Shown piece by piece: positions 10,603 to 18,653 of a stretch of 64,000 nucleotides of DNA. Under the pieces are notes generated by a model. It was given only the letters and a program-made list of their open reading frames with translations, searched no databases and had not been told where the DNA came from. The translations under genes were made by a program, and so were the position numbers. The DNA is from Sphingomonas sp. BK235 (GTDB taxonomy: Bacteria > Pseudomonadota > Alphaproteobacteria > Sphingomonadales > Sphingomonadaceae). The DNA is taken from contig NZ_SLXN01000001.1 in the NCBI RefSeq assembly GCF_004345855.1, positions 1,054,001 to 1,118,000 on the forward strand, written 5' to 3'. Numbering within the stretch: the stretch's first letter is position 1; every line of letters starts with the position of its first letter.

Positions 10603-11177
10603 CCGCGCCGACTCGCGTCGCGGTGCTGATCTCGGGCCGCGGATCGAACATGCGCTCGCTCGTCGCTGCGGCGGGCGACGCTTATGCGATCGTGCTGGTC
10701 GCGTCGGACAAGCCCGACGCGGCCGGGCTCGACTGGGCGCGGGAACAGGGCCTCCCCACGTTCGCGCTCTCCCCGCGCGGCATCGGCAAGCCCGCCTATG
10801 AGGCGGCGCTCGACGCCGCGCTGCACGACGCGGGCACCGAGGTGATCGCGCTCGCGGGCTATATGCGGCTGCTGTCGGACTCGTTCGTCGCGCGCTGGCG
10901 CGGGCGGATCATCAACATCCACCCCTCCCTCCTGCCCAAGTACAAGGGGCTCGACACGCATGCCCGCGCGATCGCGGCGGGCGACGCGGTCGCGGGATGC
11001 TCGGTGCATGTCGTCACCGAGGAGCTCGACGGCGGTACCGTGCTCGGCCAGGCCGAGGTGCCGGTGCTGCCCGATGACACGCCAGACGCGTTGGCGACGC
11101 GCGTGCTCGCCGCCGAGCATCGCCTCTACCCCGCGGTGCTGACCCGATATGCACGCGGCCTGGCGCACCCGGGCTGA
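10599..11177 (+). CDS. purN: Phosphoribosylglycinamide formyltransferase
   Basis: Transfers formyl from 10-formyl-THF to GAR in purine synthesis. The 192-residue product has the glycine-rich N-terminus [12 protein letters not shown] and the catalytic set Asn/His in [18 protein letters not shown] plus Asp in [16 protein letters not shown]. The start is the ATG overlapping the purM stop; a longer frame from 10560 would duplicate purM coding sequence. It is followed after 7 nt by the convergent BLUF gene. Confidence 0.97.
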   Translation: MTAPTRVAVLISGRGSNMRSLVAAAGDAYAIVLVASDKPDAAGLDWAREQGLPTFALSPRGIGKPAYEAALDAALHDAGTEVIALAGYMRLLSDSFVARWRGRIINIHPSLLPKYKGLDTHARAIAAGDAVAGCSVHVVTEELDGGTVLGQAEVPVLPDDTPDALATRVLAAEHRLYPAVLTRYARGLAHPG

Positions 11178-11184
11178 GCGTCGG

Positions 11185-11574
11185 TCAGGCGGCGCGCTGG
11201 AGCCGTGCGAAGCTGTCGAAGGTGGCGCGCACCGCGGGAGAGGCGGCGGCGACCAGCTCCTCGACCCGGCGGGTGAAGGCGGCGCCATCGGCACCCGGCA
11301 CCCGCTCCGCCATCGCCCAGCCGCCGAACTCGCGCGCGGCGACCTCGCGACGCGACAGCACCACCAGCGCACGATGCCGCGGGTCGCGCGCGATCCGGGC
11401 ATAGCTGCGCTCGACCATCGCCGTGTCACCCTCCAGCGCCTGGAGGAAGCGCCTGCCGTCGCAGAACAGCAGGCCGGTGATCCGGTCGCGCGTGTTGTTG
11501 GCGCGCGACACGTCGAGGATGGCGGCGGTATCGACGGCGGCGACGACGGTGCTGATATAAACCAGCTGCAACAT
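11185..11574 (-). CDS. Stand-alone BLUF blue-light sensor protein
   Basis: 129-residue single-domain BLUF protein, a flavin (FAD) photoreceptor. The key residues are visible: Tyr6 (LVYIS), Asn27 (ANNTRDRITGLL), Gln45 in FLQALEG and the Trp/Met segment GGWAM. RDPRHRALVVLSRREV matches the conserved D-x-RH element. No output domain is fused, so signalling would go through a partner protein, as with PixD/BlrB-type proteins. The start at 11574 (MLQLVYIS) was preferred to an upstream codon at 11589 because it has the purine-rich GAGGGAG ahead of it. Divergent from the leu leader. Confidence 0.9.
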   Translation of the reverse strand: MLQLVYISTVVAAVDTAAILDVSRANNTRDRITGLLFCDGRRFLQALEGDTAMVERSYARIARDPRHRALVVLSRREVAAREFGGWAMAERVPGADGAAFTRRVEELVAAASPAVRATFDSFARLQRAA

Positions 11575-11621
11575 GGCTGACTCCCTCACGAGCCCCCTAT
11601 CTCCGCAATAAAGACTTCTTT

Positions 11622-11651
11622 TTGCTGAAGATTTCCGGTCCGCCCGATATG
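11622..11651 (+). promoter_or_regulatory. Possible leuA operon promoter
   Basis: TTGCTG (11622-11627) and GATATG (11646-11651) are separated by 18 nt and precede the leucine leader ORF by about 40 nt. The stretch 11605-11640 is unusually A/T-rich for this genome. The match to the sigma-70 consensus is only partial. Confidence 0.35.
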
Positions 11652-11690
11652 CTGGACAAGCACGGTGGCGCCGCGCTACTCAGGCCAGCG

Positions 11691-11741
11691 ATGACCATGG
11701 CCCGCGGCCTCGCCCTGCTGCTTCGACTTACGCGCCCTTAG
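11691..11741 (+). CDS. leuL: Leucine-rich leader peptide of leuA
   Basis: 16-codon ORF, MTMARGLALLLRLTRP, with five Leu codons (CTC, CTG, CTG, CTT, CTT) among codons 7-13. Its TAG stop is embedded in the 5' arm of the downstream hairpin. Position directly upstream of leuA, the Leu run and the overlapping hairpins are the classical layout of ribosome-mediated attenuation: scarcity of charged tRNA-Leu stalls the ribosome and frees the downstream RNA. A weak AGG precedes the ATG. Too short for ordinary gene callers. Confidence 0.75.
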   Translation: MTMARGLALLLRLTRP

Positions 11742-11799
11742 GCGCGTCACCGCTCGCGCGTTCGCCGCGCCGCGCCTAAGGGCTGGACCGTCCCCCCTT
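11734..11799 (+). promoter_or_regulatory. leu attenuator with mutually exclusive hairpins
   Basis: Arm 11734-11746 (GCCCTTAGGCGCG) pairs perfectly over 13 bp with 11771-11783. A second smaller hairpin uses AAGGG (11778-11782) with CCCTT (11795-11799) and an inner GGA/TCC pairing. It shares bases with the first, so only one can form. A ribosome that finishes the leader covers the first arm and leaves the second hairpin to form; a ribosome stalled at the Leu codons leaves the first arm free. No clear U-tract follows the second hairpin, so termination strength is uncertain. Confidence 0.6.
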
Positions 11800-11825
11800 C
11801 CGCTCCTGTCGAGAGAGCCACCGTC

Positions 11826-13484
11826 ATGCTGCGCGACCCCGCGACCAAATACCGCCCCTTCCCTCCCGTCGACCTGCCCGACCGGCGCTGGCCCTCGGCC
11901 ACGATCACGCGCGCGCCGCGCTGGCTCTCCACCGACCTGCGCGACGGCAACCAGGCGCTGATCGATCCGATGGACGCCGAGAAGAAGACGCGCTTCTTCG
12001 ACCTGCTGGTGAAGGTCGGGCTCAAGGAGATCGAGGTCGGCTTCCCCTCCGCCGGTGCGACCGAGTTCGACTTCATCTCGGGCCTGATCCGCGACGATCG
12101 CGTGCCCGAGGACGTGCAGATCCAGGTGCTCACCCAATCGCGCCGCGACCTGATCGAGCGCAGCTTCGCGAGCCTGGAGGGCGCGCACAGCGCGATCGTC
12201 CACCTCTACAATGCCGTCAGCCCGGCGTGGCGCAAGATCGTCTTCGGCATGACGCGCGACGAGGTGAAAAGGATCGCGGTGGAGGGCGCCAAGGTGCTCC
12301 GCGACGAGGCCGCCAAGCGCCCGAACACGCGCTGGCAGTTCGAATATTCGCCCGAGACCTTCTCCACCGCCGAGCTCGATTTCTCGCTCGAGGTCTGCGA
12401 GGCGGTCGCCGAGGTGCTGGCCCCGACGCCCGAGGCGCCGATCATCTTCAACCTGCCCGCCACGGTCGAGTGCGCGACCCCCAACGTCTATGCCGACCAG
12501 ATCGAATGGTTCGCGCGCCACCTGCGCCAGCGCAACGCCGCGGTGATCTCGCTCCACACCCACAATGACCGCGGCACCGGCGTCGCCGCGGCCGAGCTCG
12601 GCATCATGGCGGGCGCCGACCGGGTCGAGGGCTGCCTGCTCGGCAACGGCGAGCGCACCGGCAACTGCGACCTCGTGACGGTCGCGCTCAACATGTACAC
12701 GCAGGGTGTCGATCCCGGGCTCGACCTCTCCGACATCGACGCGATCGTGAAGACGGTGGAATATGCCACCAACATCCCGGTCCACCCACGCACGCCCTAT
12801 GCCGGCGACCTCGTCTTCACCGCTTTCTCGGGCTCGCATCAGGACGCGATCAAGAAGGGCTTCGCCGCGCAGGCGACGCGCAACGACGGGCTGTGGGAAG
12901 TCCCCTATCTGCCGATCGACCCGGCCGACCTCGGGCGCAGCTACGAGGCGGTGATCCGCGTCAACTCGCAGTCGGGCAAGGGCGGCGTCGCCTGGGTGAT
13001 CGAGCAGGACAAGGGGCTGCGGCTGCCCAAGCGGCTCCAGGCCGACTTCAGCCGCCACGTCCAGGCGCTGGCGGACGAGACCAGCCGCGAGCTCAACGCC
13101 GCCGATATCTGGGGCGCGTTCGACCGCGCCTATCTGCCGGGGGCGAGCGACCGCTTCGTGCTGCGCGACTATGACGAAAGCGGCGCCGCGGGCGAGCGCG
13201 TCTTCGTCGGCCGCATCGCCATCGACGGCGAGGAGCGCTCGCTGTCGGGTCGCGGCAACGGCCTGATCTCGGGCGTGATCGCGGCGCTGGCCGACAGCAC
13301 CGGGCCGACGCTCGACGTCATCGACTATGCCGAGCACGCGATCGGCCACGGCGCCGGCGCGCAGGCCGCCGCCTATCTCGAGTGCCGCACCGCGGACGGC
13401 CGCACCGTCTGGGGCGTCGGCATCGACAGCGACATCGCCACCGCGAGCGTCCGCGCCGTGCTCTCCGCGGCGAACCGCGCGTGA
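11826..13484 (+). CDS. leuA: 2-isopropylmalate synthase (long form)
   Basis: First committed step of leucine synthesis: 2-ketoisovalerate + acetyl-CoA to 2-isopropylmalate. The 552 residues fit the long LeuA type related to fungal Leu4 and mycobacterial LeuA. The TIM-barrel catalytic part has [11 protein letters not shown] (metal ligand Asp), [14 protein letters not shown] and [11 protein letters not shown] (His pair), followed by the LeuA dimer/regulatory domain (about 430-550) that usually binds leucine for feedback inhibition. The start follows the attenuator. The stop overlaps the GTG of the HAD gene. Confidence 0.96.
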   Translation: MLRDPATKYRPFPPVDLPDRRWPSATITRAPRWLSTDLRDGNQALIDPMDAEKKTRFFDLLVKVGLKEIEVGFPSAGATEFDFISGLIRDDRVPEDVQIQVLTQSRRDLIERSFASLEGAHSAIVHLYNAVSPAWRKIVFGMTRDEVKRIAVEGAKVLRDEAAKRPNTRWQFEYSPETFSTAELDFSLEVCEAVAEVLAPTPEAPIIFNLPATVECATPNVYADQIEWFARHLRQRNAAVISLHTHNDRGTGVAAAELGIMAGADRVEGCLLGNGERTGNCDLVTVALNMYTQGVDPGLDLSDIDAIVKTVEYATNIPVHPRTPYAGDLVFTAFSGSHQDAIKKGFAAQATRNDGLWEVPYLPIDPADLGRSYEAVIRVNSQSGKGGVAWVIEQDKGLRLPKRLQADFSRHVQALADETSRELNAADIWGAFDRAYLPGASDRFVLRDYDESGAAGERVFVGRIAIDGEERSLSGRGNGLISGVIAALADSTGPTLDVIDYAEHAIGHGAGAQAAAYLECRTADGRTVWGVGIDSDIATASVRAVLSAANRA

Positions 13485-14146
13485 CGCGCCGCTACGCCGC
13501 CTTCCTGTTCGACATGGACGGGACGCTGATCAACTCGATCCCGTCCGCGATCCGCGCCTGGACCGCCTGGGCCGAGCGCAACGGTGTCGATGTCGACGAG
13601 CTGATGAAGGTGATGCACGGCGTGAAGGCGATCGAGACGATCCGTCGCTTCGCCCCGCCCGGGGTCGACCCGCAGCGCGAGTTCGAGCTGCTGCTCCAGG
13701 CCGAGATCGACGATGTCGCCGACGTGGTCGAGATCGCGGGGGCAGCGGCCTTCACCGCGGCACTGCCGCCGGAGCGCTGGGCGATCGTCACCTCGGCGCC
13801 GCGCTCGCTCGCCGAGGTCAGGCTCAAGGCGGCCGGCGTCACCCCGCCTGCGGTGATGGTCACCGCCGACGACGTCGAGCGCGGCAAGCCGGCACCCGAC
13901 TGTTTCCTGCTCGCCGCCGAGCGGCTCGGCGTCGACCCGCGCGACTGTCTCGTCTGGGAGGACGCGCCCGCGGGCATCGCCGCGGCCGAGGCGGCGGGTG
14001 CCGACGTGATGGTGATCTCGGCGACGCACCATGAGCCGCTCGACACGCGCTGGCGCGCGATCGGGAGTTATGGGGAACTCACCGCGGCGTGGGAGGACGG
14101 CGCCCTCACGCTCGGCGATCCGGATCAGCGACCCGGCGTCGAATAA
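13481..14146 (+). CDS. HAD-superfamily phosphatase
   Basis: 221-residue haloacid-dehalogenase-like hydrolase, probably a sugar-phosphate phosphatase. Motif I is [10 protein letters not shown] (nucleophile Asp at about 10), motif II VTSAPRS, motif III the Lys in GKPAPD, and motif [15 protein letters not shown] small helical cap sits between motifs I and II. The GTG start at 13481 overlaps the leuA stop by 4 nt; the upstream frame is leuA in another frame. The C-terminus overlaps the convergent gene by 22 nt. Substrate unknown; closest in style to the YfbT/DOG1-like phosphatases. Confidence 0.88.
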   Translation: MTRRYAAFLFDMDGTLINSIPSAIRAWTAWAERNGVDVDELMKVMHGVKAIETIRRFAPPGVDPQREFELLLQAEIDDVADVVEIAGAAAFTAALPPERWAIVTSAPRSLAEVRLKAAGVTPPAVMVTADDVERGKPAPDCFLLAAERLGVDPRDCLVWEDAPAGIAAAEAAGADVMVISATHHEPLDTRWRAIGSYGELTAAWEDGALTLGDPDQRPGVE

Positions 14147-14580
14147 GCGGGCGGATCGCTGGCGGGGAAGGACTCGTCCGATGCCTCGTCGATCGCGTCC
14201 CAGTCGACCGTGCCGGGCTCGACCGGGGCCACGTGCTCGGTCGGACCGGCGGCACGCGGCCGCCGCGCCGGCCTGGGAAGAAGCTGACCGAGCAGGAAAC
14301 CGATCGCGCCGGCGAGCAGCAGCGCGCGGGGATCGACGGTCGATCGCGTCGGAGCCGTGACGCGTCGGTCGCTGGCCGGAACTCGGCCGTCCGCCTCGAC
14401 GTGGCTGACCCCCGATTGTTCGTCGACAACGAGTGACCTGCCGTCGCTCGACTCGACCTGCCGCAGGAAGCCGGTACCGCCGGGATCGGCATCTCCCTCA
14501 CCGCGCATCCCGCTCGCGGGCGGACGCTGGTCCATCGCGGGATCGGGCGTACCGTAGAGGCGGAAACCCTCGCCACTCAT
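14125..14580 (-). CDS. Small membrane-anchored protein with SDESFPASDPP tail
   Basis: 151 residues with no catalytic domain that I recognise. A hydrophilic N-terminal half is followed by one hydrophobic segment (ALLLAGAIGFLLGQLL, about 87-102) and an acidic C-terminus containing [21 protein letters not shown] tail of the ESFPASDPP type recurs in small proteobacterial proteins, often stress-related (recollection of family context, not a search). Its ATG overlaps the stop of a 13-codon ORF (ATGA), and both lie behind a SigEcfG-like promoter, so general-stress control is likely. Tail-to-tail overlap with the HAD gene. Confidence 0.65.
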   Translation of the reverse strand: MSGEGFRLYGTPDPAMDQRPPASGMRGEGDADPGGTGFLRQVESSDGRSLVVDEQSGVSHVEADGRVPASDRRVTAPTRSTVDPRALLLAGAIGFLLGQLLPRPARRPRAAGPTEHVAPVEPGTVDWDAIDEASDESFPASDPPAYSTPGR

Positions 14581-14618
14581 GCGACGTCGCCGCGCGCCGG
14601 GATGATCTCATCGGTCAT
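14577..14618 (-). CDS. 13-residue coupled upstream ORF
   Basis: Short ORF MTDEIIPARGDVA with one of the clearest Shine-Dalgarno sequences in the window (AGGAGGT, 14626-14632, 7 nt before its ATG). Its stop overlaps the ATG of the 151-residue gene (ATGA). The downstream gene has no SD of its own, so it is probably translated by re-initiation. It could be a leader ORF or a genuine tiny protein; a single-base indel that split one protein in two is a third option. Confidence 0.45.
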   Translation of the reverse strand: MTDEIIPARGDVA

Positions 14619-14646
14619 GATGCGCACCTCCTGTGCCGAAGAGATC

Positions 14647-14671
14647 AACGCCGTTCGGCGTCCGTCGTTCA
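14647..14671 (-). promoter_or_regulatory. SigEcfG-like general stress promoter
   Basis: On the minus strand, TGAAC (14671-14667) is followed after exactly 16 nt by CGTT (14650-14647). The alphaproteobacterial SigEcfG consensus is GGAAC-N16/17-CGTT, so only the first base differs. The -10 ends 28 nt before the ATG of the 13-residue ORF, a sensible leader length. Confidence 0.5.
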
Positions 14672-14797
14672 GCTCGGATCGACTGACATGGATCATGGCG
14701 CGCGTGACGCGGGTTATATGACATGCCGATGACAGCGTCGTGCCGCGCTGCTAGAACTTAGGCATCGCGGTGGGATCGCGGTGGGGGCACGATCACG

Positions 14798-15844
14798 ATG
14801 AAGGCGGTTGTCTCGGCTTCCGCACGACGGCGGCTCGACGGTGGAAACACGTTCGTCGCCTGCGGCGCCGCGCTGCTGCTCACCGCCGTCGCCGCGGCGG
14901 TGCGGCTGCTTCTGGATGATATCTTCCCGCCGGGCTTCCCCTTCGTCACCTTCTTCCCGGCGGTGATCCTGTCCTCCTTCCTGTTCGGATCCCGCGCGGG
15001 GATCGTCGCCGCGCTCGCGTGCGGGCTCACCGCCTGGTATCTGTTCATCCCACCGCTGATGAGCTTCCGGCTGGTCGGCGGAACATGGTTGGCCCTCGTC
15101 TTCTACGCGGCGGTGGCCGGCCTGGACATCGCGCTGATCCACTGGCTGCAGCGCGCCAATCGTCATCTCGAGCAAGAGCGCGAGCGCAGCCGCGCGCTGG
15201 CGGAGCGGAGCGACCTGCTGTTCCGCGAGCTACAGCACCGGGTCGCCAACAATCTCCAGATGGTGGGCGCGGTGCTGCACCATCACCGGCGCAGCGTCGA
15301 CGATCCGGCCGCGCGCGCGGCGCTCAACGAGGCGGGAACCAAGCTCCAGCTGATCGGCCGGATCCAGCGCCAGCTCTACGACAGCGCGGGCGAGCCGGTC
15401 GCGCTCGACACCTTCCTCGCCGATCTGGTGGAGGACGTGATGGCGGCGGGAAGCAAGCCGGGGCTGCGCCACACCCTGCGGATCGAACCCGGTCTCACTT
15501 TGTCGCCCGACACCGCGATCCCGCTCGCGCTGATCCTTGCCGAGGGGATCGCCAACGCGATCGAGCACGGCTTCGCCGAGCGTGACCATGGATGCATCGC
15601 GGTGACGGTGACCCGCCACCACGACTCGCTCGCACTGGTGGTGGCGGACGACGGTGACGGCCTGTCCCCCGAGTTCGACCTGGATGCCGCGACCAGCCTC
15701 GGCCTCCGCGTCGCGCGTACGCTGGCACGCCAGATCGGCGGGACGCTGACGCTGTGCGACCAGCCGCGTGGCACGGCGCTGCGCCTGGTGATCCCCAGCG
15801 CGAGCGGGGCCGGCGCGGTTAGTTCAGCTTCTCCGGCGGCGTGA
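14798..15844 (+). CDS. HisKA_2-type membrane sensor histidine kinase
   Basis: 348-residue kinase. The N-terminal 125 residues hold four hydrophobic segments resembling the DUF4118 four-helix membrane sensor (as in KdpD). A coiled linker (about 128-148) leads to the HisKA_2 phospho-acceptor FRELQHRVANNLQMVGAVL, and a HATPase_c domain follows (ILAEGIANAIEHGF N box; VVADDGDGL G1). HisKA_2/HWE kinases of sphingomonads often feed the PhyR/NepR/EcfG stress response, and the divergent gene has an EcfG-like promoter, so a role there is plausible but not shown. The last 26 nt overlap the convergent DUF1178 gene. Confidence 0.85.
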   Translation: MKAVVSASARRRLDGGNTFVACGAALLLTAVAAAVRLLLDDIFPPGFPFVTFFPAVILSSFLFGSRAGIVAALACGLTAWYLFIPPLMSFRLVGGTWLALVFYAAVAGLDIALIHWLQRANRHLEQERERSRALAERSDLLFRELQHRVANNLQMVGAVLHHHRRSVDDPAARAALNEAGTKLQLIGRIQRQLYDSAGEPVALDTFLADLVEDVMAAGSKPGLRHTLRIEPGLTLSPDTAIPLALILAEGIANAIEHGFAERDHGCIAVTVTRHHDSLALVVADDGDGLSPEFDLDAATSLGLRVARTLARQIGGTLTLCDQPRGTALRLVIPSASGAGAVSSASPAA

Positions 15845-16241
15845 CCGGCACCAGCAGCGGTGCGACGGGCACCCCCTCGTCGATCAGCGCGCCGACTTCG
15901 TCCGCGCTCGCCTGACCGTGGATCGGCGCGGCGGGCTTGTCGCCGCGATGGATCGCGCGGGCCTCATCGGCGAAGCCGTCGCCGACCCAGCGCGACCGGC
16001 GCAGCATCTCGGCCTGGATCGCGGCCAGCGCCGCGCGCGCGGTAACCGGACCGGAGCGTGTCACCGCGCGGTTGCCCTTCGCAGCGACATTCGGCGCCAT
16101 GATCGACTTCTCGATCGCGTCGTCGCCGCAGGTCGGACAGGCGATCAGGCGCCGGGCGCGCTGTTCCTCGAACGCCGCGGAGGAGGCGAACCAGGCCTCG
16201 AAGACATGATCGCCGGCACAGCGCAGATCGAAAACGATCAT
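15819..16241 (-). CDS. DUF1178 family protein
   Basis: 140-residue protein of the DUF1178 family. The N-terminus MIVFDLRCAGDHVFEAWF and the zinc-ribbon-like pair CPTCGDDAIEKSIMAPNV are the recognisable parts. The start ATG at 16241 fits the family; the longer frame to 16325 overlaps grxC. It sits 7 nt downstream of grxC in a comF-grxC-DUF1178 operon common in alphaproteobacteria. Molecular role unknown. Confidence 0.85.
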   Translation of the reverse strand: MIVFDLRCAGDHVFEAWFASSAAFEEQRARRLIACPTCGDDAIEKSIMAPNVAAKGNRAVTRSGPVTARAALAAIQAEMLRRSRWVGDGFADEARAIHRGDKPAAPIHGQASADEVGALIDEGVPVAPLLVPVTPPEKLN

Positions 16242-16248
16242 CGCCCGC

Positions 16249-16506
16249 TCACGCCGCGAGCATCGGATCCAGCTCGCCGGCGCGATCGAGCGCGTGGAGA
16301 TCGTCCGACCCGCCGACATGGACACCGTCGATGAAGATCTGCGGCACCGTCGACCGCCCGCTCGCGCGTCCGATCATCTCGGCGCGCTTGTCGCGCTGCA
16401 GACCGATGTCGGTCTCCTCCACCGTCACCCCCTTGCGCGCCAGCAGGTTCATCGCGCGCGCGCAATAGGGGCAGAACGCCTTGGTATATATCTCGACCCG
16501 TGCCAT
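16249..16506 (-). CDS. grxC: Glutaredoxin 3
   Basis: 85-residue dithiol glutaredoxin that reduces disulfides and mixed glutathione disulfides in the cytoplasm. The active site is CPYC (Cys12, Cys15) after VEIYTKAF. TVPQIFIDGVHVGGSDDL carries the cis-Pro and the glutathione-binding GG-D element. Start ATG at 16506; the extended frame to 16656 belongs to comF. Part of the comF-grxC-DUF1178 unit. Confidence 0.95.
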   Translation of the reverse strand: MARVEIYTKAFCPYCARAMNLLARKGVTVEETDIGLQRDKRAEMIGRASGRSTVPQIFIDGVHVGGSDDLHALDRAGELDPMLAA

Positions 16507-16537
16507 CCGGCCTAGGTGTGGGCTCGTCGCGCCGCTG

Positions 16538-17278
16538 TCAATCCGCGTGGTCGGCCAGTACGCGCGCCCAGACCAGCACGGTGACCGACCGCGCCCCGGC
16601 ATCGAGCAGCGCGGCGGCACAGGCGTTCGCGGTCGCGCCGCTGGTGTAGACGTCATCGATCAGCACCACGCGCGCGTCGTGCAGCGCCGCGGGGCGGCGG
16701 ACGCGAAACGCACCCGCGACCGCCTCGCGCCGCGCCGCTGGTCCGCGATCGCGCAACATGGGTGTCGCGCGATGGCGTTGCAGCAACAGCGCGTCGCTGG
16801 GCACCGCCACCAGCCGCGTCAGGGCGGTGGCGATCAGCGCCGCCTGGTTATAGCCGCGCGACCATAAGCGCCAGCGATGCAGCGGCACCGGGACGAGCAA
16901 GGTCGCGTCCGCTGGCATGAGTCGCGCCATCAGCCGCGCCGCCGTGCCCGCATAGGCCGCGCGACCACCGTGTTTGAGCCGCAGCACCAGCGTCCGGGCG
17001 ACCGCGTCATAGGCGACCGCCGCGCGCACCCCTGCGTGGCGCGGCGGCGCCGCGGCACAGGCGGCGCAGAGCGCGCCCGGCCCGGCGTCGAGGACGAACG
17101 GCAGGTTGCACCCCGCGCACCATGGCTCGCCGAGGAAGCGCAATTGCCCCCAGCACGCCGCGCAGAAGCGCCCCTGCGCGAGCACGACCGCGCCGCAGCC
17201 GGGACAGCGTGGCGGCAGCACCGCGTCGATCAGTCGCCCCAACACACCGCGCTTGTGGGATGCGGCGCGAGCGGGCAC
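16538..17278 (-). CDS. comF: ComF family phosphoribosyltransferase-like protein
   Basis: 246-residue ComF homologue, linked to DNA uptake or ssDNA handling in competent bacteria. The N-terminal zinc-finger region has paired cysteines (RCPGCG, FCAACW, WCAGC, LCAACA, residues about 25-85). The C-terminal type I PRTase fold has the PRPP loop VVLIDDVYTSGAT. There is no ATG before the zinc finger. I chose GTG at 17278 because GGAGG lies 7 nt upstream of it. It is divergent from the methyltransferase gene with only 17 nt between start codons. comEC is also in this window, but no full competence set is. Confidence 0.85.
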   Translation of the reverse strand: MPARAASHKRGVLGRLIDAVLPPRCPGCGAVVLAQGRFCAACWGQLRFLGEPWCAGCNLPFVLDAGPGALCAACAAAPPRHAGVRAAVAYDAVARTLVLRLKHGGRAAYAGTAARLMARLMPADATLLVPVPLHRWRLWSRGYNQAALIATALTRLVAVPSDALLLQRHRATPMLRDRGPAARREAVAGAFRVRRPAALHDARVVLIDDVYTSGATANACAAALLDAGARSVTVLVWARVLADHAD

Positions 17279-17295
17279 AAGCCGGCCTCCGACCC

Positions 17296-18132
17296 ATGCA
17301 GCCACCCGAGATCTTCGCTCGCCGCGCGCGGCGCCAACGGCGGGACCGTGCCGTGGCCGGTTACCCGGCACACGACTTCCTGCGTGCCGCCATGCTCGAC
17401 GGGATCGCCGATCGGCTCGACGCGGTGAAGCGCGACTTCACCGATGTGCTCGATCTCGGCTGCCACGCGGGCCGCTTCGTCGCGCCGCCGGGCGCGCGGG
17501 TGGCGCGGCTGGACCCCGGCTTCGGTTTCGCGCGCGCGGCCGGCGGGGTGCAGGCGGACGAGGATCGCTTGCCCTTCGCCGATGCGGCCTTCGACCTCGT
17601 CGTCGCCGCAGGCACGCTCGACAGCGTCAACGATCTGCCCGGCGCGCTCGCGTTGATCCGTCGCGCACTACGCCCGGACGGGCTGTTTCTCGGCGCCTTC
17701 GTCGGCGGCAACAGCCTGTCCGCGCTGCGCGCCGCGCTGCGTGGCGCGGAGGAGCCAGCGGTCGCCCGGCTTCACCCGCAGATCGACGTGCGCTCCGCCG
17801 GGGACCTGCTCGTCCGCGCGGGCTTCACCCTGCCCGTGGCCGATGTCGAGACGCTCGACGTGCGCTACCCGGGGCTGGGGCGGCTGCTCGACGATCTGCG
17901 CGGCATGGCGGCGAGCAACCTGCTGGTGGACCGTCACCCGCTCGCGCGCGAGGCGCTCGCGCGGGCGGCGGCGGCCTTCGCGGCACGCGCCGAGAAGGAC
18001 GGGCGCGTCCGCGAGCGCTTCGATCTGATATTCCTCACCGGCTGGTCACCCTCCCCCGACCAGCCCAAGCCGGCACGGCGCGGCAGCGCCGGCGCGTCGC
18101 TGGCGGCGGCGTTGCGCGGCGGGGGCGATTAG
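17296..18132 (+). CDS. SAM-dependent methyltransferase, BioC/NDUFAF5-like
   Basis: 278-residue class I methyltransferase. The SAM-binding motif I is DVLDLGCHAGRF (about 50-61), followed by LPFADAAFDLVVAAGTLDSVNDLPGALALIRRALRPDGLFLGAF. The N-terminal IFARRARRQRRDRA is the signature of the alphaproteobacterial NDUFAF5-like subgroup, whose mitochondrial member modifies a complex I subunit; a BioC role in biotin synthesis is the alternative. Start ATG at 17296; longer upstream frames overlap comF. Substrate not determinable here. Confidence 0.8.
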   Translation: MQPPEIFARRARRQRRDRAVAGYPAHDFLRAAMLDGIADRLDAVKRDFTDVLDLGCHAGRFVAPPGARVARLDPGFGFARAAGGVQADEDRLPFADAAFDLVVAAGTLDSVNDLPGALALIRRALRPDGLFLGAFVGGNSLSALRAALRGAEEPAVARLHPQIDVRSAGDLLVRAGFTLPVADVETLDVRYPGLGRLLDDLRGMAASNLLVDRHPLAREALARAAAAFAARAEKDGRVRERFDLIFLTGWSPSPDQPKPARRGSAGASLAAALRGGGD

Positions 18133-18196
18133 ACAGCGGGTAGCGGCTTCGCGTCGCGGCCGCGCCGGATCGATCGACATCCGATGACGCAGCCGG

Positions 18197-18592
18197 TCAG
18201 ATCAGCTCGTCGTCGTCCCCGTCGGCGAGCAGCCGCCCCATCGAGTCGAACAAAGCGTCCATCGCCACGGGCTTGAAGATCACGTCGTCCGCACCCGCCT
18301 CCAGGCAGCGCTGACGCAGGTCGACCGCGGTGTCCGCGGTGACGACGATGATCGGCAGGCGCGCCTTGAGGTCGTGGCGCGCGCGGATGTGGCGGATCGC
18401 AGTGATCCCATCCATGCCCGGCATGCGCAGATCGACCAGGATCACGTCGAAGTCGCCGCGATCGATCAGCTCGAGGCCCAGCTCGGCGCTCTCCGCCTCG
18501 ACCATCGCGACACCCGCGACATCGAGCATGTCTCGGACGACGCGCCGATTCATCCGGTCGTCCTCGATGAACAGGGCCGTGAGTGCCGTCAC
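18197..18592 (-). CDS. Single-domain response regulator
   Basis: 131-residue lone receiver (CheY/DivK type) without output domain. The acidic pocket is Glu10/Asp11/Asp12 (IEDD), phospho-acceptor Asp54 (ILVDLRMPGMDG), Thr85 (IIVVTAD) and Lys107 (FKPV). The start is taken as GTG at 18592, directly before the first beta strand and after a G-rich stretch; an in-frame GTG at 18652, just after the kinase stop, would add 20 residues. It is the last gene of the EAL-hybrid kinase-receiver operon and is probably phosphorylated by the adjacent kinase. Confidence 0.85.
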   Translation of the reverse strand: MTALTALFIEDDRMNRRVVRDMLDVAGVAMVEAESAELGLELIDRGDFDVILVDLRMPGMDGITAIRHIRARHDLKARLPIIVVTADTAVDLRQRCLEAGADDVIFKPVAMDALFDSMGRLLADGDDDELI

Positions 18593-18653
18593 TACCGCTC
18601 TGCCCCCCCATGGCACCGCGATCCGGATCGTCGCTTCAACATCATCTACCACA

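Noticed and set aside
14106..14576. 156-residue minus-strand frame overlapping the SDESFPASDPP protein
   Set aside because: Arg/Ser/Pro-rich shadow; the alternative frame has a TM helix, a recognisable tail and coupled initiation.
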